A stretch of DNA of 47,778 nucleotides from Paludibacteraceae bacterium (GTDB lineage: Bacteria; Bacteroidota; Bacteroidia; Bacteroidales; Paludibacteraceae): positions 1 to 47,778 of the forward strand of contig JAFUUZ010000050.1 in assembly GCA_017471285.1 (NCBI GenBank), given 5' to 3'. Below, one piece after another: positions 43,766 to 47,778 of the stretch; positions within the stretch are counted from its first letter, which is position 1; every line of letters starts with the position of its first letter. The position numbers were made by a program, and so were the translations under genes. The notes under the pieces are model-generated. The model was not told the DNA's origin. It was given only the letters and a program-made list of their open reading frames with translations, and searched no databases.

Positions 43766-44899
43766 ATGCCTTATTATTGGAGCCAAATAGAGACACTGGA
43801 GAACCTGCAATATGTGGCGGGGCTGGTGGACGGTTTTAATCAAGACCGTTTTTTGGCTGCGTTGATGGGCAAACGAAGCGTCGGCAAGGATAAGATCGTG
43901 CATATGCGCAACGAGTTGGTAGAAATCACCAACAAATTAGAGGAGGAATATCTGGTGTTGGACGAATTTGGCAAGACGTTCAATGACAAGTTCGCGACAC
44001 GCAATAACGCTTGTTTCTCCAGTGCGATGACGTTGCTGCGCAAGATGCGTTCGGGCATGTCCAAGATGATACAGATCTTCCGTCAGTTTGCGCCGCAGAA
44101 CAAGGCAGCACGTCGTGCAGCACATGCCGAGCAACAGACTTTGGACCTGTACTCCCATTCGACCATAGGCGGACAAGAATATACGCTGCCGATATTCGAT
44201 ATGGATGAGTTCACGCCGGAAGTGCGGGAGTTATACGAAGCCATGAAGCGGTTCATGGACTATATGGGCAAGAGTTTTGATTTGTGCGAGGATATCTTGG
44301 AGGAAGAAGAGCGGATTCGGCAAAGTCCGGATGAGTGTCTGGAGCGATACCATATTTTCAAGGATGAGCACCGCGCCAAGATCAAAGACATGCTCAATGC
44401 CATCAATCTCGAATCGCGGGATTTCTTGGCGGAGAATAATCCGGCCATCAAGATGCGGAGTGAATCAAGAGATGAGAAGCAGTTTGCGAAGCGGGGGTTC
44501 CACAACTTGACCGAAGCCGCGACAACCGCACTCGCTTCCAAAGAGATTGTCGAGGAAGCGCGGAGAGGTGAGTTCACGGCGCAAGAGTTGTGGTTGTTTG
44601 ATGGCTACGACCGTGAATATATCCGACGCGTGCGAACTATTATACAGAACTTCGACACGTACCTGCCGAAGGATTATACGCGCAAGACGCTGCCTGCTAA
44701 ATATATCGCATCTCTGATGCTGTGGTGCAAGCCGCACGAGGATAAGGGATTTGTGGCGTATTTCACGAAGACTTATGCAGATGCCGGTGGACAACTTTCT
44801 GTGCCGAAGAATCCGGCGGTCAATCAGCAGAAAAACGAACTCACAAAGAGCGATGCGGACTATGTGAAATTGGTCGAAAAATGGGAGAAAATCGCTTGA
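43766..44899 (+). CDS. unknown helical protein encoded with Fic
   Basis: A 377-residue protein I do not recognise. It starts at ATG 43766 (MPYYWSQIETLENLQYVAG); the frame is open upstream within Fic but in a non-coding register. It is mostly helical and charged, with likely coiled coils (about 45-75 and 155-215), no signal peptide and no membrane segment. The C-terminal third (YDREYIRRVRTIIQNFDTYL, MLWCKPHEDKGFVAYF) might be a small DNA-binding or protein-contact domain. Being tightly coupled to Fic, it could be a target, regulator or antitoxin (inference). Confidence 0.75.
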   Translation: MPYYWSQIETLENLQYVAGLVDGFNQDRFLAALMGKRSVGKDKIVHMRNELVEITNKLEEEYLVLDEFGKTFNDKFATRNNACFSSAMTLLRKMRSGMSKMIQIFRQFAPQNKAARRAAHAEQQTLDLYSHSTIGGQEYTLPIFDMDEFTPEVRELYEAMKRFMDYMGKSFDLCEDILEEEERIRQSPDECLERYHIFKDEHRAKIKDMLNAINLESRDFLAENNPAIKMRSESRDEKQFAKRGFHNLTEAATTALASKEIVEEARRGEFTAQELWLFDGYDREYIRRVRTIIQNFDTYLPKDYTRKTLPAKYIASLMLWCKPHEDKGFVAYFTKTYADAGGQLSVPKNPAVNQQKNELTKSDADYVKLVEKWEKIA

Positions 44900-44922
44900 A
44901 CGGTGGTTTGAGATGAAAAAAG

Positions 44923-44955
44923 TGCAAGAAAATTCTAAATTCTTGCATTTTTTTT
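44923..44955 (+). terminator. intrinsic terminator of the Fic operon
   Basis: TGCAAGAA (44923-44930) pairs with TTCTTGCA (44940-44947), 9-nt loop, then eight T. Strong despite low GC. Confidence 0.9.
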
Positions 44956-44971
44956 GTGCCCTGATGCCTGG

Positions 44972-45077
44972 TTTCTAAATCGTAAAAGCGATTTGGATTT
45001 AGTTTTCTGATTTAGTTTTAGGGTTAAGCAATTTAGTTTTAAATGGTTTTCTAAATCGAAAAGTCATTTCGGTTTAG
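44972..45077. repeat. imperfect ~30-bp direct repeat in an AT-rich gap
   Basis: 44972-45002 and 45048-45077 both begin TTTCTAAATCG and end TTTAG, with AAAAG and ATTT in between. The first can also fold (AAATCG-TAAAAG-CGATTT). Between them TTTAGTTTT occurs twice (45011-45019, 45032-45040). This fills the 392-bp gap between the Fic operon and the HNH gene together with the terminator, promoter and leader; no gene is seen in it. Confidence 0.55.
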
Positions 45078-45160
45078 ATTGTTTTCAGTGTGGTTTAATA
45101 CTTGGTCTTTGTGATTTAGAAAGTGCTGATTTTGAGCATTTTACAAATAAAGACGAAAGT

Positions 45161-45191
45161 TTGTTCATGTCCCAGAAAAGCAGTACTTTTG
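45161..45191 (+). promoter_or_regulatory. promoter of the HNH endonuclease gene
   Basis: TTG (45161-45163), a 20-nt spacer starting TTCATGTCCC and ending AAAAGCAG, TACTTTTG (45184-45191) followed by CACCG. Confidence 0.8.
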
Positions 45192-45291
45192 CACCGTCAA
45201 ACGCCGGATAGCGAGAATGGTACCGCGTTAAACTCGCACCGGTGGACAGCGCTGTCATGACTTTAATAACGCCTAAAAAAACATTAAAGTT
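45192..45291 (+). ncRNA. structured 100-nt leader, possible regulatory RNA
   Basis: GC-rich leader between an AT-rich promoter and the HNH gene. It contains GCGAG (45211-45215) matching CTCGC (45233-45237), a perfect 12-bp palindrome GACAGCGCTGTC (45245-45256), and AACGCC at both ends (45200-45205, 45268-45273). No terminator-like T-run is present, so control, if any, would act on translation. I cannot match it to a known RNA family. Confidence 0.4.
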
Positions 45292-45921
45292 ATGGCAAAG
45301 AAAAATTATCTGATCTATCCGAATCCGGAGTTTGTTCCGACTGTGGATAGCCTACCGGACGGCACACTCGTCGCGTACGATGCCGTCTCCCGATTCTGGG
45401 CAAGTTTTGACACCGGACTGATCTTCCGTAAGAACTCCGATGGCACTTGGACCCGCCAGCACCGTATCGGTTGCAAGCCTATCGTGTGCAAGCCCAATCG
45501 TCACTCGCAGTACCCGCTGGTGAACCACCGCGGCCATCAAAGTCCTTCCTCCGTTCATACCATTGTTGCTCGTGCATGGATTGGCGGTATCCCCGAAGGC
45601 TGGCAAGTGGATCACATTAACGGCGACATACGCAACGCCTCCGTCATCAATCTCCGTATCCTTCCCGATTGGCTCAATCATCGTGACGGCGGCTTCTTAC
45701 GCAAGTTGCGTCACAAGAAGATTGACCCGACGATGTTCGCGCAGGCTGTCCTATTGGAATACTTTGAGCGCATGGCCGCGTATAAGGCGGTACATTCCCA
45801 ATCATCGTACGCAAAATTGTCCAGAAAGGAACTGCTCCAACTGCTGGTTGGACCTAAGTTCACGGTGGGTGATCCCGGTGAGCAGATGGAATACGAGATG
45901 ACGCATCACATGGAGTGCTGA
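45292..45921 (+). CDS. HNH endonuclease family protein
   Basis: A 209-residue protein with a phage-type HNH core: VHTIVARAWIGG (89-99), then WQVDHINGDIRNASVINLR with H108 and N115. Such free-standing HNH proteins are common in phages and mobile elements, where they nick or cut DNA. The N-terminal ~80 residues (YPNPEFVPTVDSLPDGTLVAYD) are not a domain I know. The leader and promoter are unusual (see neighbouring entries). The C-terminus is basic and helical, possibly for DNA binding. Confidence 0.82.
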   Translation: MAKKNYLIYPNPEFVPTVDSLPDGTLVAYDAVSRFWASFDTGLIFRKNSDGTWTRQHRIGCKPIVCKPNRHSQYPLVNHRGHQSPSSVHTIVARAWIGGIPEGWQVDHINGDIRNASVINLRILPDWLNHRDGGFLRKLRHKKIDPTMFAQAVLLEYFERMAAYKAVHSQSSYAKLSRKELLQLLVGPKFTVGDPGEQMEYEMTHHMEC

Positions 45922-46005
45922 TGTCCAAAGCCGATTTCTTAGCCACAAGGGCACGATTATTTGGAGCAATGAACAAAAAAAATAATATTTAAACAAGAAA
46001 GAATT

Positions 46006-46482
46006 ATGAACACATACGAATTCACACAAGCGTTTATTAACGCAAATGACGCAGTATTAAACCATGTAGATGCTATCGAGGAGACTCGGGCACTGTCGGA
46101 ACTCATTGACGCTTGCAAGGAGCGGATGGCTGAGATCAAGCCGGACGCGGTGGAGTTAGCGCAAAAACTGATGGCGGAACAAGGGGTTGTCGGTAGCGAG
46201 TTTGAGCACAAGGGTAAGTTCTACCAGTTGCAGGTAGATGAGACCTTCGACTTCGCCGAGAAGAAAGCCCAGTACAACGATGCTATCGCGGCTCAATGGC
46301 GTGCGAAAGTTGAGGAGCAAAGGACGCTCAAGGCGAGTGTTTCGGCATTGACAAGCGAGATGAAAGGTCTGCTTAAGTCGTGGCGTTTGCAGCACCCGAA
46401 GCGTGTACCGGATAGTATCTCGTACACCTTTAAAGTACTCAAAAAGAAAGCCGATAAAAGAAAAGAAGCAAAAGAAAATTAA
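46006..46482 (+). CDS. hypothetical helical protein of the mobile-type cluster
   Basis: A 158-residue protein starting after an A-rich AAGAAAGAATT. It is mostly alpha-helical, with an acidic first half (AIEETRALSELIDACKERMAEIKPD) and a very lysine-rich tail (KVLKKKADKRKEAKEN) suggesting nucleic-acid contact. No known motif is seen. It lies 84 bp after the HNH gene and is probably in the same transcript. Confidence 0.65.
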   Translation: MNTYEFTQAFINANDAVLNHVDAIEETRALSELIDACKERMAEIKPDAVELAQKLMAEQGVVGSEFEHKGKFYQLQVDETFDFAEKKAQYNDAIAAQWRAKVEEQRTLKASVSALTSEMKGLLKSWRLQHPKRVPDSISYTFKVLKKKADKRKEAKEN

Positions 46483-46571
46483 AAAGAAAAAACGCTTGCC
46501 TGCCTTATATCTGCATAGCGTATACTATCAAAGGCGGGTGTATGGCAGGCAGGCGGGTTGTAAAAAGTTTT

Positions 46572-46898
46572 ATGGATTCTTTTCGATGGATATGGCAATT
46601 ACTGGCTCCGCAAGGGGAATTCTGTCGGCGCATGGGGGCTTGCAGGCGGCTATGGGATAGCTTTGATTTAGAGAAACAACGGGCTATCTATCGCACGATC
46701 CGTGACAAGTTGGCGGCTGGCGAGTTCGTAAGCGAAAATCCGTATTATGCCATTTACGACAATGCCTATCCACCTCGCAAGCGGCAACGAGTCATGTCGT
46801 ACGCGGATTATTACGCGAAATACGGCACCACCCTGGAGCAAGACGGATGGAAAATGGCTAACCCTACCGGCCAGAAAGTAATCTATGTAAAAAAGTAA
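46572..46898 (+). CDS. hypothetical protein, Bacteroidales mobile-element type
   Basis: A 108-residue protein from ATG 46572 (MDSFRWIWQLLAPQGEF), chosen because AAAAAGTTTT precedes it. An in-frame ATG at 46542 (MAGRRVVKSF) is possible, but its start codon is followed by GGCAGGC that can pair with GCCTGCC at 46498-46504. Signature stretches are LEKQRAIYRTIRDKLAAGEFVSENPYYAI and MSYADYYAKYGTT. Similar short proteins occur next to phage-like or integrative genes in Bacteroidales (recollection of the type, not a search). No enzymatic motif is visible. Confidence 0.65.
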   Translation: MDSFRWIWQLLAPQGEFCRRMGACRRLWDSFDLEKQRAIYRTIRDKLAAGEFVSENPYYAIYDNAYPPRKRQRVMSYADYYAKYGTTLEQDGWKMANPTGQKVIYVKK

Positions 46899-46909
46899 TA
46901 AAAATGACA

Positions 46910-46936
46910 AAATGGTAAATGAAAAAATGGTAAATA
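46910..46936. repeat. duplicated AATGGTAAAT word at a start site
   Basis: AAATGGTAAATGA at 46910-46922 and AAATGGTAAATAA at 46925-46937 give two in-frame ATG codons (46912 and 46927) for the next gene. The same word makes up the array at 41274-41320. Confidence 0.6.
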
Positions 46937-47223
46937 ATCTTTATCCTTTATACGACGTACCCTACTTGGTACGTGACCCGAATGAGTACCGGATGTCGGA
47001 GAAACGGCATCAGATAGAAGTACGTAACCAAGCGGTAGTGGATGACTATTTCATAGCACGCGCTAACGGAATCCGGGGAGAAGACGCACGAAAACAGGTA
47101 GCTCTGAAGCACCTAATCACGGAAAAACGCTTTCGCAAAATCCTTAAATGGTTCTATGAAGAAGCAAAAAAACGGAAAAAATACGATTTTCTGATAAAAT
47201 TTTCACTCTCTGAGGAACACTAA
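46912..47223 (+). CDS. hypothetical protein with helix-turn-helix-like C-terminal half
   Basis: A 103-residue protein (98 from the second ATG at 46927). The N-terminus is PLYDVPYLVRDPNEYRMSEK. The second half (VVDDYFIARANGIRGEDARK, HLITEKRFRKILKWFY) has the pattern of two helices before a recognition helix, as in small DNA-binding proteins of mobile elements. It ends with a basic stretch (KKRKKYD). It starts 13 bp after the previous gene. The family is not identified. Confidence 0.65.
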   Translation: MVNEKMVNNLYPLYDVPYLVRDPNEYRMSEKRHQIEVRNQAVVDDYFIARANGIRGEDARKQVALKHLITEKRFRKILKWFYEEAKKRKKYDFLIKFSLSEEH

Positions 47224-47238
47224 AAGGGGTTTTACTAT

Positions 47239-47311
47239 TATCTTTGCACCGTCTTTCGAAATACATTTACTCACGACTCGTTTACGACTCGTTTAGCACT
47301 CTTTCTGCACG
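47239..47311 (+). promoter_or_regulatory. promoter -7 element and repeat-containing leader
   Basis: TATCTTTG at 47239-47246 followed by CACCG is a good -7 element, but no TTG stands 20 nt upstream, so it may need an activator. The leader holds a tandem 11-mer ACGACTCGTTT at 47273-47283 and 47284-47294. Confidence 0.55.
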
Positions 47312-47545
47312 ATGGGAAAAGTTATTTTATCGCCCGGTGCTGACCCTAAAGAGGTCGCACAACGGCTCAGAAAAAAGGGCTTCGTCATGAAGCAGCAACT
47401 ACCCGATGGCAGTTTTGTCATCTATAAAAAACCACCTAAAAAAAGAAAAAAACATGGACAAGCAAAAAATTTACAAGATCGTGACCACGGCAGTGACCGC
47501 TCTCCTCAGTTGTCTGGCGATAGCCTGGGGTTTGAGCTCCTGTAA
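47312..47545 (+). CDS. small basic hypothetical protein
   Basis: A 77-residue frame. The first ~50 residues (VILSPGADPKEVAQRLRKKGFVMKQQ, then KKPPKKRKK) look like a real small nucleic-acid-binding protein. The last ~30 residues overlap the next gene by 92 bp in another frame and have poor protein-like composition. The annotated C-terminus may therefore be an accident of a lost stop codon. Confidence 0.5.
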   Translation: MGKVILSPGADPKEVAQRLRKKGFVMKQQLPDGSFVIYKKPPKKRKKHGQAKNLQDRDHGSDRSPQLSGDSLGFELL

Positions 47546-47654
47546 CGTCACCAGGACCATCACCACGCAGAGCCAGTATTACCAACGAGGTGACACTACC
47601 TGCACCATCGTCACCAAGACGATTGAAACCTACGATGCTTCCAAGAAGCTGTAG
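47454..47654 (+). CDS. small lipoprotein-like protein (66 residues)
   Basis: MDKQKIYKIVTTAVTALLSC...GLSSC: a lysine-rich start, one hydrophobic segment and an SSC lipobox (C30), then a hydrophilic tail TITTQSQYYQRGDTTCT. It resembles the very short membrane/lipoproteins found beside phage-lysis-type or DNA-binding genes in Bacteroidales elements; function unknown. The upstream A-rich stretch AAAAAAGAAAAAAAC is a good start context. Confidence 0.65.
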   Translation: MDKQKIYKIVTTAVTALLSCLAIAWGLSSCNVTRTITTQSQYYQRGDTTCTIVTKTIETYDASKKL

Positions 47655-47657
47655 TAA

Positions 47658-47680
47658 CCGAAAACGCGCCTTCGGCTTTT
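47658..47680 (+). terminator. possible weak terminator
   Basis: CCGAA (47658-47662) can pair with TTCGG (47671-47675), followed by CTTTT. The stem is only 5 bp, so the call is weak. Confidence 0.3.
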
Positions 47681-47731
47681 AGAAAACCGCTGGCAGGGGG
47701 AGAGAAAATAAACCTAGATAAACCCTGCTCT

Positions 47732-47778
47732 ATGCGACAACTAGGAATAACGGCCTACGCGGCCTTGAGCGTAAACAT
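47732..47778 (+). CDS. start of a gene cut by the right edge
   Basis: ATG 47732 opens a frame MRQLGITAYAALSVN that is still open at the end of the window. Too short to identify. It follows the small lipoprotein in the same direction. Confidence 0.4.
   Translation, partial: MRQLGITAYAALSVN

Overview
The window looks like chromosomal DNA from a member of the order Bacteroidales (Bacteroidota). The evidence is the promoter grammar (TTG, a 20-nt spacer, then TAnnTTTG, found eleven times), A-rich translation starts without a strong Shine-Dalgarno, lipoprotein signal peptides ending in SSC or GC, and typical Bacteroidota gene families (imelysin, di-heme oxidoreductase, HAE1-type RND pumps, AspT/YidE transporters). 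I cannot name genus or species from the sequence alone. No rRNA, tRNA or CRISPR array was seen.

Layout. 1-3610: a gene tail at the edge, a 17-bp inverted repeat, and a leftward BcgI-like restriction-modification operon (small membrane-anchored protein, nuclease-methyltransferase fusion, specificity subunit). 3797-8616: glycine decarboxylase gcvP followed by two tandem YitT-family membrane proteins, the second broken by a heptanucleotide repeat. 8783-9481: a Crp/Fnr regulator divergent from gcvP. 9524-27058: about 17 kb of closely spaced leftward genes: ribosome hibernation factor, small lipoprotein, two pectinesterases, AspT-type transporter, MATE exporter, RND adaptor and pump, phosphopantetheinyl transferase, dnaX, YgiQ-type radical SAM protein, M23 peptidase. 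27674-28342: a hemolysin III-family protein. 28325-33823: a leftward operon of outer-membrane porin, imelysin, di-heme oxidoreductase and CcsBA cytochrome c assembly protein, which looks like an iron-uptake module carrying its own haem-attachment factor. It is divergent from a regulator fusing a hemerythrin-like domain to a LuxR helix-turn-helix (33984-34868). 34972-36597: an AsmA-like envelope protein, then a 31-codon flavodoxin remnant. 36729-42395: an RND efflux system in which pump and outer-membrane channel form one 1506-residue reading frame. 42688-44899: a class II Fic protein with an unknown partner. 45161-47778: small genes of a mobile-element or phage type, starting with an HNH endonuclease behind a structured leader.

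Three signals run across the window. (1) The promoters share an exact 20-nt spacer and a YATRT block three bases after the -33 TTG. (2) Many gene junctions carry short degenerate tandem repeats of 7 (rarely 8) nt that touch stop or start codons. One array has entered a YitT coding region, where loss of a single 7-nt unit would restore the full frame. (3) Two GA/CT-rich palindromes sit inside coding regions, one in the MATE gene and one exactly at the RND-channel fusion point.
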